Shown here piece by piece: positions 1 through 8,187 of a DNA stretch of 64,000 nucleotides; positions within the stretch are counted from its first letter, which is position 1; the number at the start of each line of letters is the position of its first letter. Made by a program: the position numbers and the translations under genes. The notes under the pieces are model-generated. The model saw only the letters and a program-made list of their open reading frames with translations. It did not search any database and was not told where the DNA came from. The stretch is from Buchnera aphidicola (Tetraneura ulmi) (GTDB lineage: Bacteria; Pseudomonadota; Gammaproteobacteria; Enterobacterales; Enterobacteriaceae), in contig NZ_OZ060366.1 in assembly GCF_964058925.1 (NCBI RefSeq), forward strand, positions 100,308 to 164,307, given 5' to 3'.

Positions 1-9
1 TTTTTTTTT

Positions 10-42
10 TCTTCTTCTTCTTCTTTTTCTTCTTCTTCTTCT
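10..42. repeat. CTT/TTC trinucleotide microsatellite
   Basis: After ten T residues the window opens with two runs of about five CTT units separated by a short T run, ending at 42. On the plus strand one frame stays open as Phe/Ser-rich codons until a TAG near 82, and the minus strand reads Glu/Lys-rich codons, but no start codon supports a gene. Either reading could be the end of a gene lying outside the window, so its coding status is unresolved. From 43 to 178 I see only AT-rich leader for dcd. Confidence 0.7.
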
Positions 43-178
43 GTATTTTTATTTCTATATCTTAGAAATTGGGATGTTTATTAGCATCTCTATTAGTTTT
101 AATAAGAATATTAATTAAAAATTAAGAATTTTTTTAGTTAATTTTAATTTAATTCATAGAATTTTTATAGGAATGCTT

Positions 179-754
179 ATGAGATTGTCAGATAAAGATA
201 TTGAAATATGGTTAAATAAAGGATTATTACAAGTAATTCCAACTCCTAAAAAGAAATTTATAAATGGAGCAACAATAGATTTGAGATTAGGAAATCAATT
301 TAGAGTTTTTAAAGATTATTCTTTACCTTTTATTGACTTAAGTGGTTCTAGTAATAAAATTAATAATTACAAAAATAGAATTATGAGTTCGGAAATTATT
401 TTGTCGAATAAAGATTTTTTTTATTTACAGCCTGGATCTCTTTCGCTTGGTATTACTAAAGAAGAAATAATTATACCAAATAATTTAATAGGATGGTTGG
501 ATGGTCGTTCTTCTTTAGCTAGATTAGGTTTAATGATACATGCTACTGCACATAGAATAGATCCTGGTTGGAAGGGAAAAATTGTATTAGAATTTTTTAA
601 TTGTGGAAAAGTAACTTTAGCTTTAAAACCTGGAATGTTGATAGGTGCTATTAGTTTTGAAATTTTGTCTAGTATTTCAGTTAGACCGTATGATGTTCGT
701 TCTAGTGCTAAATATTTTAATCAGTTGAATATTATTTCAAGTCAAATAGATTAA
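179..754 (+). CDS. dcd: dCTP deaminase
   Basis: Converts dCTP to dUTP and ammonia, the first step of dTMP supply by the enterobacterial route. The protein has 191 residues against about 193 in E. coli. The family stretch GWLDGRSSLARLG lies at 105-117, with Arg110 and Ser111, and the catalytic Glu sits in VLEFFN at 138, the same numbers as in E. coli. I chose the ATG at 179, not the in-frame ATG at 173. The protein then begins MRLSDKDIE like the E. coli MRLCDRDIE, and a TAGGA sequence lies eight to ten bases upstream. It is followed by metG, as in Buchnera. Nothing is odd about the product. Confidence 0.97.
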   Translation: MRLSDKDIEIWLNKGLLQVIPTPKKKFINGATIDLRLGNQFRVFKDYSLPFIDLSGSSNKINNYKNRIMSSEIILSNKDFFYLQPGSLSLGITKEEIIIPNNLIGWLDGRSSLARLGLMIHATAHRIDPGWKGKIVLEFFNCGKVTLALKPGMLIGAISFEILSSISVRPYDVRSSAKYFNQLNIISSQID

Positions 755-788
755 AAAAAATAATTAATTAAAAATTAAATTTAGATAT

Positions 789-814
789 TTTTTATTTATT
801 TAAATAAATAAAAA
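789..814. repeat. perfect 26-bp AT palindrome
   Basis: Thirteen bases read TTTTTATTTATTT and are followed at once by their exact reverse complement, with no loop. It lies in the 144-bp spacer between dcd and metG. It could form a weak hairpin ending the dcd transcript. It has no G or C, so its stability is low, and chance in such AT-rich DNA is possible. Confidence 0.5.
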
Positions 815-898
815 TTTAAGAATTATCATTTTTTGTATTTTAACAAAAATATTTTTATATTATTTTTTTATATTTTTTATTAGGAGATTTAAATATAT

Positions 899-2548
899 AT
901 GTTAAAGATTAAAAAGAAAATTTTAGTAACTTGTGCTTTTCCATATGCAAACGGTTCTATTCATTTGGGTCATTTATTAGAACAAATTCAAGCAGATATT
1001 TGGGTTCGTTTTCAACGAATGCAAGGAAATACAGTATGGTTTATTTGTTCGGATGATAGTCATGGTACAGCTATTATGTTGCAATCTAAAAAAAAAAAAA
1101 TAGTTCCAGAAGATTTCATTTCTTTAATATTAGAAGAACATAAAAAAGATTTCATTTCTTTTGATATTTCACACAATTATTATTCTTCTACACATACAAA
1201 AGAAAATTATTATTTTGTGAAGAAGATTTTTTTATCTCTTATGAAAAAAGGTTTAATAAAAAAAAGATATGTTTTACAAATGTATGATTTACAAGAGAAT
1301 ATTTTTCTTCCCGATAGATTGATTTTAGGAGGATGCCCGATTTGTTTTTCTCCTAATCAGTTTGGGGATAATTGTGAAGTCTGTGGTTCTATTTATGAAC
1401 CACATGAATTAATCGATCCTGTTTCTTGTTTATCTAAAAAGAGACCTATTCTGCGTCGTTCAAAACATTTGTTTTTTGATTTGCCGTTTTTTAAAGATAT
1501 GTTAATTAAATGGATTAATTCTGGAGTGTTATCTAAATTTGTTTTAAATAAAACTAAAGAATGGTTCATTACTGGTTTGAAAGAATGGAATATTTCAAGA
1601 GATCACCCTTATTTTGGATTTAAAATTCCAAATTTTTCAAAGAAATATTTTTATGTTTGGTTTGATGCGCCTATTGGTTATATGAGTTGTTTCAAAAAAC
1701 TTTGTAAAAAAAAATCAAATATTTCTTTTAGTGAGTATTGGAATAGTAATAAAAATAGTGATTTATATCATTTTATTGGAAAGGATATAATTTATTTTCA
1801 TAGTTTATTTTGGCCATCTATACTAGAAGGTAGTGGTTTTAGAAAACCAACTAAAATTTTTGTTCATGGTTATGTTACTATTAAAGGAAAAAAAATTTCT
1901 AAATCTAAAGGTTTAGCTATATTAGCAAAAGATTGGATTAAACATTTTGATTCAGATAGTATTCGTTATTATTATGCTTCTAAATTATCTTCTAAAATTG
2001 AAGATATTGAAGTTGATTTAGTAGAAATAATACAGAAAGTAAATTCTGATTTAGTAAATAAAGTAGTAAATTTAGCAATTAGATCTGGTAAAATAATAAA
2101 TTCTTATTTTAATAATATTTTATCTGATGTTATTGATAACAGCAATTTATACAATAAAGTAATTAATGCTAGTGAAGATGTTTTACATTTAATACTTAAT
2201 CGAGAATATAAGAAAGCGATTATTTTGATTATTTCTTTAGCTGATTTAGGAAATAGGTATATTAATTTAAGGAAGCCTTGGAATATAGTTAAAATTTATA
2301 ATAGGAATGATTCTCTCATAAAAGAAGCACAATTAATTTGTACAACAGTAATAAATATTTTTCGTATTTTGATGATTTATTTAAAACCTATTACTACTGT
2401 ATTAGCTAAAAAAACAGAACTTTTTTTGAATACGAAATTATCTTGGAAAGATATAAATATTCCATTATTAAATCATAAAATCTCTTATTTTTCACCTCTT
2501 TATTTAAGATTGGATAAAAATAAGGTTGATTTTTTATTGAAAAAATAA
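899..2548 (+). CDS. metG: methionyl-tRNA synthetase
   Basis: Charges tRNA-Met, including the initiator tRNA. It is a class I synthetase with the HIGH-type motif HLGH at 22-25 and the second signature KISKS at 332-336. A zinc knuckle has cysteines at 146, 149, 159 and 162. At 549 residues it lacks the C-terminal EMAP-II-like dimerisation domain that makes the E. coli enzyme about 677 long. I recall the same short form in other Buchnera, so this is family-typical rather than a fresh truncation. A good AGGAGA lies ten bases before the ATG. A run of thirteen A residues at 1088-1100 sits inside the frame and encodes Lys codons, a likely slippage site. Confidence 0.96.
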   Translation: MLKIKKKILVTCAFPYANGSIHLGHLLEQIQADIWVRFQRMQGNTVWFICSDDSHGTAIMLQSKKKKIVPEDFISLILEEHKKDFISFDISHNYYSSTHTKENYYFVKKIFLSLMKKGLIKKRYVLQMYDLQENIFLPDRLILGGCPICFSPNQFGDNCEVCGSIYEPHELIDPVSCLSKKRPILRRSKHLFFDLPFFKDMLIKWINSGVLSKFVLNKTKEWFITGLKEWNISRDHPYFGFKIPNFSKKYFYVWFDAPIGYMSCFKKLCKKKSNISFSEYWNSNKNSDLYHFIGKDIIYFHSLFWPSILEGSGFRKPTKIFVHGYVTIKGKKISKSKGLAILAKDWIKHFDSDSIRYYYASKLSSKIEDIEVDLVEIIQKVNSDLVNKVVNLAIRSGKIINSYFNNILSDVIDNSNLYNKVINASEDVLHLILNREYKKAIILIISLADLGNRYINLRKPWNIVKIYNRNDSLIKEAQLICTTVINIFRILMIYLKPITTVLAKKTELFLNTKLSWKDINIPLLNHKISYFSPLYLRLDKNKVDFLLKK

Positions 2549-2592
2549 ATACTTTATTTTTTTAAAGTTAATTTTTAGAAGTATAATTTTTT

Positions 2593-3951
2593 TCAATTTT
2601 TATTTTTTTCCCAATAAATATTAAAATATTTCTTTAATGTTGTTTTCTTTTTAAAAGATGAAAAATGGTTGAATGCTATGATAAACTTATTGTTAAAGTA
2701 TAAAAATGGGATTTTAGTTCTATTCCAAATTGGTATATTATTTTCATTCCAAAAATTTTTAATTGTTGTTTTTTTATTGTTTTTTATACAAAAAACTGTT
2801 TGATTTTTTATTAAAAATCGTATATTAATCAGTAATTTTTTATTTTTATTTATTGATGTTTTAGTTTCTTTATTATTTATTTTTTTTGTTTTAAGTAATC
2901 CTAATTCGTTTGGTAATACAAGTGGTTTGCTTGTATTTTTCCAGAATAAAATTATATTTTTATTTTCTTTTTTTTTGTCTATTATGTAGATAGATTTTTT
3001 GTATCGACATATTTTATATGTTTTGAACAACAAAACAGGATTAGTATTTTGTGGCATTAAAATTACTTTTTTATATATTTGTGTTATCATTTTATATGAT
3101 GGATTTTTTTTTTTATGTAAAGAAATCCAATTTCTTAAAATTAAATATATAAAAGTTTTTTTTAGATTTTCAAATCCATCTATGTTTAATGATTTATTTT
3201 TTTGAATTTTTTTATTTATAGTTTTTTTAGTTAAATCTTCTAATATTTTTTTTTCTTTAGAACAAATTTTAATACTTCTATAACAAGTATTTTTAAAAAA
3301 ATTCCATCTAGATTCAAATAGTGGAATAATTTTTTTTCTTATAAAATTTCTGTCATTTTTTATATTTTTGTTAGACGGGTCTTCTATCCAAGTTAATTTT
3401 TTTTCAACAGCCCATTGGGTTATTTTTTTTTTTGTTACGTTCAAAAAAGGTCTAATATGTAGATTTTTGCCAATATTTTTTTTATAAGGCATAGATGAAA
3501 GTCCAGTTGGACCACTTCCTCGTTTTAAAGCTAAAAAAAATGTTTCACATTGATCATCTAAATTATGAGCTGTTAATAAAATTTCATTTTTTTTTATTTC
3601 TTTTTTAATTTCTTTGTATCTTTGTTTTCTTAAATCAGCTTCAAGTCCATATTTTTTAATATAATTATTTTTTATCTTTTTTATTATAATGTTTATTTTT
3701 TCTTTTTTGCATATATTTTCACAGAATTGACTCCAATTATACGATTCTTTCTGTACGGAATGATTAATGTGTATTACTCTAAATTTAATTTTTCTATCTT
3801 TTCTTTTTAGAAATATGAATTTATACAATAAAACTGTTGAATCAATTCCACCGCTATATGCAATTAAAAATTTATTTTTTTTATATTTTTCAATAATTTT
3901 TTTAATTAAAGTGAATTTTTCTATTTTTTTTTTTTTAATAAATTTTTTCAT
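2593..3951 (-). CDS. tilS: tRNA-Ile lysidine synthetase
   Basis: Makes lysidine at position 34 of the CAU-anticodon tRNA-Ile so that AUA is read as isoleucine, using ATP and lysine. The PP-loop ATPase signature SGGIDS is at 33-38 of the 452-residue protein. A substrate-binding and a C-terminal domain follow, so length and layout match the roughly 430-residue E. coli protein. The longest frame runs back to 3993, inside the tRNA-Val gene. I therefore chose the ATG at 3951, which gives the natural N-terminus MKKFIKKKK. No clear Shine-Dalgarno is seen. Thirteen A residues (plus-strand T run at 3924-3936) sit just after the start. It probably shares a transcript with the upstream tRNA. Confidence 0.93.
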   Translation of the reverse strand: MKKFIKKKKIEKFTLIKKIIEKYKKNKFLIAYSGGIDSTVLLYKFIFLKRKDRKIKFRVIHINHSVQKESYNWSQFCENICKKEKINIIIKKIKNNYIKKYGLEADLRKQRYKEIKKEIKKNEILLTAHNLDDQCETFFLALKRGSGPTGLSSMPYKKNIGKNLHIRPFLNVTKKKITQWAVEKKLTWIEDPSNKNIKNDRNFIRKKIIPLFESRWNFFKNTCYRSIKICSKEKKILEDLTKKTINKKIQKNKSLNIDGFENLKKTFIYLILRNWISLHKKKNPSYKMITQIYKKVILMPQNTNPVLLFKTYKICRYKKSIYIIDKKKENKNIILFWKNTSKPLVLPNELGLLKTKKINNKETKTSINKNKKLLINIRFLIKNQTVFCIKNNKKTTIKNFWNENNIPIWNRTKIPFLYFNNKFIIAFNHFSSFKKKTTLKKYFNIYWEKNKN

Positions 3952-3969
3952 AGAGATAAAAATTTTATA

Positions 3970-4043
3970 TACGTCCGAGTGGATTTGAACCACTGACTTT
4001 CACCATGTCATGGTGACACTCTACCTAACTGAGTTACGGACGT
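3970..4043 (-). tRNA. tRNA-Val(GAC)
   Basis: Reading the minus strand gives a full cloverleaf of 73 bases plus the discriminator A. The acceptor pairs ACGTCCG with CGGACGT, the D stem ACTC with GAGT, and the anticodon stem TCACC with GGTGA around the loop ATGACAT (anticodon GAC). A five-base variable loop and the T arm AGTGG-TTCAAAT-CCACT follow. All stems are perfect Watson-Crick. The next three bases read ATA, so CCA is not encoded and must be added by the CCA-adding enzyme. The gene lies 18 bases upstream of the tilS start on the same strand. Confidence 0.96.
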
Positions 4044-4087
4044 TTAAATTAAATTAAATAAATTTAAAGTTTTTTTATTAATCTTTT

Positions 4088-4117
4088 ATTTTAACATAAC
4101 TATTTTTCACATTGCAA
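4088..4117 (-). promoter_or_regulatory. possible promoter of tRNA-Val and tilS
   Basis: On the minus strand TTGCAA (4117-4112) is followed after 18 bases by TAAAAT (4093-4088), about 45 bases before the tRNA 5' end. The match to the sigma-70 consensus is moderate, and in such AT-rich DNA this is only suggestive. Confidence 0.35.
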
Positions 4118-4197
4118 TATTTTAGTATTTTAAAAATTTTATAGTTTATTTTTTTAGATTTAAAAATTTAAATTTATTTAATAGGAGTTAATTAATT

Positions 4198-4812
4198 TTG
4201 TTTACAGGAATTATTGATACGATAGCAAAAGTTGTTTTTTTTGAAAAGAAAAATGGTATTTTATCATTAACCGTTTTGGTGGAAGATTTAAATTTTTTTA
4301 ATAATTTAAAATTAGGTTCTTCGATATCTAATAATGGATGTTGTTTAAGTATAGTTAAGATTAATGGTAATTTAATTGATTTTCAGATAATTGAAGAAAC
4401 TTTTAATTCTACTAATTTTTATTCTTTAAAAATTAATGATTATTTAAATTTAGAAAAGTCTAAGAAGTTTTCTGAAGAAATTGGTGGTCATATTATATAT
4501 GGACATGTTTCAACAACAGCTTCTATTTTAAAAATAGAAAATTGTAATAAAAACAAATCTATTAAATTAGTCATAAAAAATAGAAAATTTATTAAATATT
4601 TAATTGAAAAAGGTTCTATTTGTGTAGATGGAATTAGTTTAACAGTAGGAAAAGTTAAACAAAAATCTTTTTTTATTCATTTAATTCCTGATACTTTAGT
4701 CAGAACAAATATAGGTAATAGAATAATTGGAGACATTGTTAATATTGAGGTTGATTATATTACAAAAGTAATTGTAGACACAGTTTTGAAGAACAAAAAT
4801 TTTTTTGTTTAA
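4198..4812 (+). CDS. ribE: riboflavin synthase, alpha chain
   Basis: Dismutates two molecules of 6,7-dimethyl-8-ribityllumazine to riboflavin. The 204-residue protein has the two similar lumazine-binding halves of the family: the first starts MFTGIID, the second near residue 95 with GGHIIYGHV. The start is TTG at 4198, supported by AGGAG about ten bases upstream and by the MFTGI N-terminus. No in-frame ATG fits. The E. coli gene is often called ribC. Riboflavin could be used by the cell or given to the host. The kinase/FAD synthetase gene ribF is absent from its usual place between ileS and rpsT in this window. Confidence 0.95.
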   Translation: MFTGIIDTIAKVVFFEKKNGILSLTVLVEDLNFFNNLKLGSSISNNGCCLSIVKINGNLIDFQIIEETFNSTNFYSLKINDYLNLEKSKKFSEEIGGHIIYGHVSTTASILKIENCNKNKSIKLVIKNRKFIKYLIEKGSICVDGISLTVGKVKQKSFFIHLIPDTLVRTNIGNRIIGDIVNIEVDYITKVIVDTVLKNKNFFV

Positions 4813-5011
4813 TTTTTTAATTAAAATATTTATTTTTTTTAGATGATTAAAAAATATATTTTTTTTTTAAAATATCTATTTAGGTTTTAATTAATTCATA
4901 TGGATTTAATTTATTTATTTTTTTAATGATTAAGTTTTTAAATTATTTTTTTTTTGAATTTTAGTTATTTAAAATTTTTTTATTTTTATTTATTTAAATA
5001 ATGATTAAAAA

Positions 5012-5644
5012 GTGAACAAATTAAAAAGATTAGAAATTTTAAGAATATTCGAAAAAAATGATCCATTTCCAAAAACAGAATTAGAATATAAAAATTCATT
5101 TGAGTTGTTAACAGCAATTTTATTATCTTCTAGAACTAGGGATTCCATAGTTAATAAATCTACAAAAAAATTATTTTTAATAGCAAATAATCCAGAAAAA
5201 ATTATTCGATTAGGATTAAATAGATTAAAAAAATATATAAAAAATATTAATTTTTATAACAAAAAAGCTGATTATATTATTAAAATATCTAAAATTTTAA
5301 ATAAAAAATACTCTGGAAAGGTTCCAGGAACTAGATCTAGTCTATTACAATTACCTGGTGTAGGAAGAAAAACTGTTAATGTATTTTTAAATATTTTTTT
5401 AAAAAAAAGAACAATTGGAATAGATACTCATGTCTATCGTGTTTGTAATAGAACTAATTTTGCTGTAGACAACAATTATCTTTTGTTAGAAAAAAAACTA
5501 ATAAAACTTATTCCTAATAGATTTAAATTGAATTTTCATAATTGGTTTGTTTTGCATGGAAGATACATTTGTACTGCTAGAAAAATGAAATGTAATTTTT
5601 GTTTGATTAATAAACTATGTGAATTTAAAAATAAAAATATTTAA
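5012..5644 (+). CDS. nth: endonuclease III (DNA glycosylase/AP lyase)
   Basis: Removes oxidised pyrimidines and nicks the resulting abasic site. The 210-residue protein aligns with the E. coli one residue for residue up to about 140. The helix-hairpin-helix motif LPGVGRKT carries the catalytic Lys120, Asp138 follows in GIDTH, and the 4Fe-4S cysteines are at 187, 194, 197 and 203. The start is GTG at 5012, giving MNKLKRLEIL like E. coli MNKAKRLEIL; the ATG at 5001 runs into a stop. Oddly, the conserved SAQATD region reads SSRTRD, so position 41 is Arg instead of Gln, and position 81 is Phe instead of Leu. The rnf genes that normally precede nth are absent. Confidence 0.95.
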   Translation: MNKLKRLEILRIFEKNDPFPKTELEYKNSFELLTAILLSSRTRDSIVNKSTKKLFLIANNPEKIIRLGLNRLKKYIKNINFYNKKADYIIKISKILNKKYSGKVPGTRSSLLQLPGVGRKTVNVFLNIFLKKRTIGIDTHVYRVCNRTNFAVDNNYLLLEKKLIKLIPNRFKLNFHNWFVLHGRYICTARKMKCNFCLINKLCEFKNKNI

Positions 5645-5796
5645 TTTTTTATAAATATTTTTTGAAATTTTTTACGACATCTTTGAATATATATAATATT
5701 CATTTATTAATAAAATTTAAATTTAAGATTTGATTTTCAAAGATTATTTTGATATTTTTATTTCTTATAAGAAAACACTATAAAATTGGATACAAT

Positions 5797-8013
5797 TTGA
5801 ATGCAATAAGTGTAGTTTTTCCTATATTTTCGGAAAAAAAATTTGAATATTTGTTTTTAAAAAATGAAATTATAGATGTTTCTATAATAGGGTGTCGTGT
5901 TTTAGCTCCATTTAAAAAATTAAGATTAGTAGGTATTATTGTTTCTTTTAGCTTGGAAAGAAAAGATAATTGTAGAAAGTTAAGAAGAATTTATTCTTTA
6001 ATTGATAAAAATTCTATTTATACTACTAATTTTTTAAGTTTTTTAAATTGGATTTCAAAATATTATTTTCAACCATTTGGTTATACTTTGTTTTATTTTT
6101 TGCCTAAACTATTAAAAAAAAATGGATTTTTGCAAAGAGATTTATTTTTTCAGTGGAAAATAACAAAAAAAGGTAAAAAAATTGATTTAAATATTTTTTC
6201 ATATAATAAAAAATTATTAAATTTTTTAGTAGTTTTAAAAAAAAAAAATATATTTTCTTGTGAATTAATAAAATTTAAAATTTCTTCTTCTTCTTTAAAA
6301 AAATTAAAAAATGATGGATTATGCACCTTTTCTTTGATTTCTAGAAAGGAATCTACTTGGTTAAATATGAATAAATTTAAATTTTTGACAAAAAAAATTA
6401 AAGAAAAAAAAATTTTTTTGAATTTTGGAATATATAGAAAATTTTTTTCTGTATATTTATTAAATTCTATCCAAATAGTTTTTTTAAAGGATATTTTTTT
6501 TATTAGATTATTTAATTTAATTTTAAATAAAGGATCTCAGATATTAATTTTAGTTCCTAACAAAGTTTATGTATATATTTATTTTTCTTACATCAAATCT
6601 TTTTTTGATTTTCCTATTGATTATATACATTCAAAATCTTCTAATAGAAAACATGTTTTACTTTGGAATAAAATAAATAATTCAGAAATTGCAATATTAG
6701 TTGGAACTTCTAGATCTTTGTTTATGCCTTTTTCCTGTCTTGGTTTAATTCTAGTTGTTGAAGAACATGATCTTTCTTATAAAAGATCGGGTTCGATATC
6801 TTTTAATATAAGAAATTTAGCTATTTTAAGAGCTAAAATTGAAAATATTTCAATAATTCTTCAATCAAATACTCCTTCTTTAGAAAGTTTATATAATTTA
6901 AAAATTGGAAAATATAAAAAATTGAATATCAATTTTTTTTCTGAAGACAAAAAACTTAAAATAGTAAAGAAAAATTCGATAAATTTAAATAGAGGCTGTT
7001 TTTATGAAATATTTTCTTATGAATTAATAGAATATATTAAATATTCTTTAGAAAAGAATAACTCTATAATCTTAATTTTTAATGAATCAATACAGTTTTT
7101 TTTTAAATTAGTTTGTAAAAAATGTAATTGGGAAGCAAGATGTTTAATATGTTGTTGTCTTTATGTTTTTGATTTTCAAAAAAATATTTTATTTTGTAGA
7201 AGTTGTTTGTTTAGTATTTCTAAACCATCTGTATGTTTGAGTTGTAGTTCGGTTTTTTTTAAAATCAAAAGATATGGTTTTAACGATTTAATTAAGTTAG
7301 TAAAGGAAATTTTTTTAAAAAATAATAAAAAATATTTTTTTAAAATTTTAAACAAAGATTTTTATTTAGAATTTAAAAAATTAAATTTTAATTATAATTA
7401 TTCCTATATTTTTATATCTAATAAAAAAGAAAATTTATCTATTTTTTCTAATATTCAAAAAAGGATTATTATTTTTTCTTCTATAGATGATATTTTTTAT
7501 TTTTATAGTTATCGTATTTTTGAATATTTTTCTCAGTTTTATTTTCAAATGATTAATTTGTTTTCAAAATGCACTAAGATTATTGAATTTTTCTTTCAAA
7601 CTATCTTTACTAAAGATAATTATCTTATAAATTTAATGAAACATAATACTTATTATAGTTTTTCTAAATATTTGTTTTTTTTTCGTAAAAAAATGAAACT
7701 TCCTCCTTTTACAAACCATGCCATAATAAGTGTTGTTAACGAAGATTTAAATTATTGTATTGATTTTTTTTCTTTTTTAAAAACTATAATTTTTGAAAAA
7801 TGCATAATTAGTTCAGAATCTTTATGGATTTATGGTCCAATATTTAATTTTAAAAATTTTATTTTTAAATATAATTCTCATATTCTTGTTTTACAGACGT
7901 CTACTAGACGTAGTACATATAAATTTTTAAAGAAATTAATTATTATTATTAAAAAAAATAGATATTTTAAAAAAATTAAGTGGAAAATAGATTTAGACCC
8001 AGTTGATTTTTAA
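5797..8013 (+). CDS. priA: PriA-like primosomal protein with lost helicase motifs
   Basis: PriA restarts collapsed replication forks by recognising the fork and loading the primosome. I chose TTG at 5797: with it the phenylalanine of FEY falls at residue 16 as in E. coli, the length is 738 against about 732, and a GGA lies seven to nine bases upstream. The longer frame begins at a TTG at 5749. The N-terminal DNA-binding region, GTSRS, TPS and the C-terminal region ending IDLDPVDF are recognisable. All eight zinc cysteines remain (440, 443, 449, 452, 467, 470, 480, 483). The Walker A slot (about 224-231) reads SIQIVFLK instead of GVTGSGKT, DEEHD reads VEEHD, and the QVAGRAGR motif is absent. 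The frame is otherwise unbroken, so a helicase-dead but structural role is my inference. A pseudogene in slow decay is the alternative. Confidence 0.85.
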   Translation: MNAISVVFPIFSEKKFEYLFLKNEIIDVSIIGCRVLAPFKKLRLVGIIVSFSLERKDNCRKLRRIYSLIDKNSIYTTNFLSFLNWISKYYFQPFGYTLFYFLPKLLKKNGFLQRDLFFQWKITKKGKKIDLNIFSYNKKLLNFLVVLKKKNIFSCELIKFKISSSSLKKLKNDGLCTFSLISRKESTWLNMNKFKFLTKKIKEKKIFLNFGIYRKFFSVYLLNSIQIVFLKDIFFIRLFNLILNKGSQILILVPNKVYVYIYFSYIKSFFDFPIDYIHSKSSNRKHVLLWNKINNSEIAILVGTSRSLFMPFSCLGLILVVEEHDLSYKRSGSISFNIRNLAILRAKIENISIILQSNTPSLESLYNLKIGKYKKLNINFFSEDKKLKIVKKNSINLNRGCFYEIFSYELIEYIKYSLEKNNSIILIFNESIQFFFKLVCKKCNWEARCLICCCLYVFDFQKNILFCRSCLFSISKPSVCLSCSSVFFKIKRYGFNDLIKLVKEIFLKNNKKYFFKILNKDFYLEFKKLNFNYNYSYIFISNKKENLSIFSNIQKRIIIFSSIDDIFYFYSYRIFEYFSQFYFQMINLFSKCTKIIEFFFQTIFTKDNYLINLMKHNTYYSFSKYLFFFRKKMKLPPFTNHAIISVVNEDLNYCIDFFSFLKTIIFEKCIISSESLWIYGPIFNFKNFIFKYNSHILVLQTSTRRSTYKFLKKLIIIIKKNRYFKKIKWKIDLDPVDF

Positions 8014-8187
8014 TTGAAAAAAAACTATTATTTTTGAAAATGAACAAAATTTATTTAATTTAAATTTATTGATATTAATTTTTAAAATTTTGTTAAAGAT
8101 ATAAATTTTTTATGGTTTTATTTTTTTATAAAAATTTTAGTTATAAATCAGTAATTAAAAGAAATTAAAACTTAGGAATAAATTATT

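Noticed and set aside
3952-3993. Longer tilS start at 3993
   Set aside because: The extension lies inside the tRNA-Val gene; the ATG at 3951 fits the family N-terminus.
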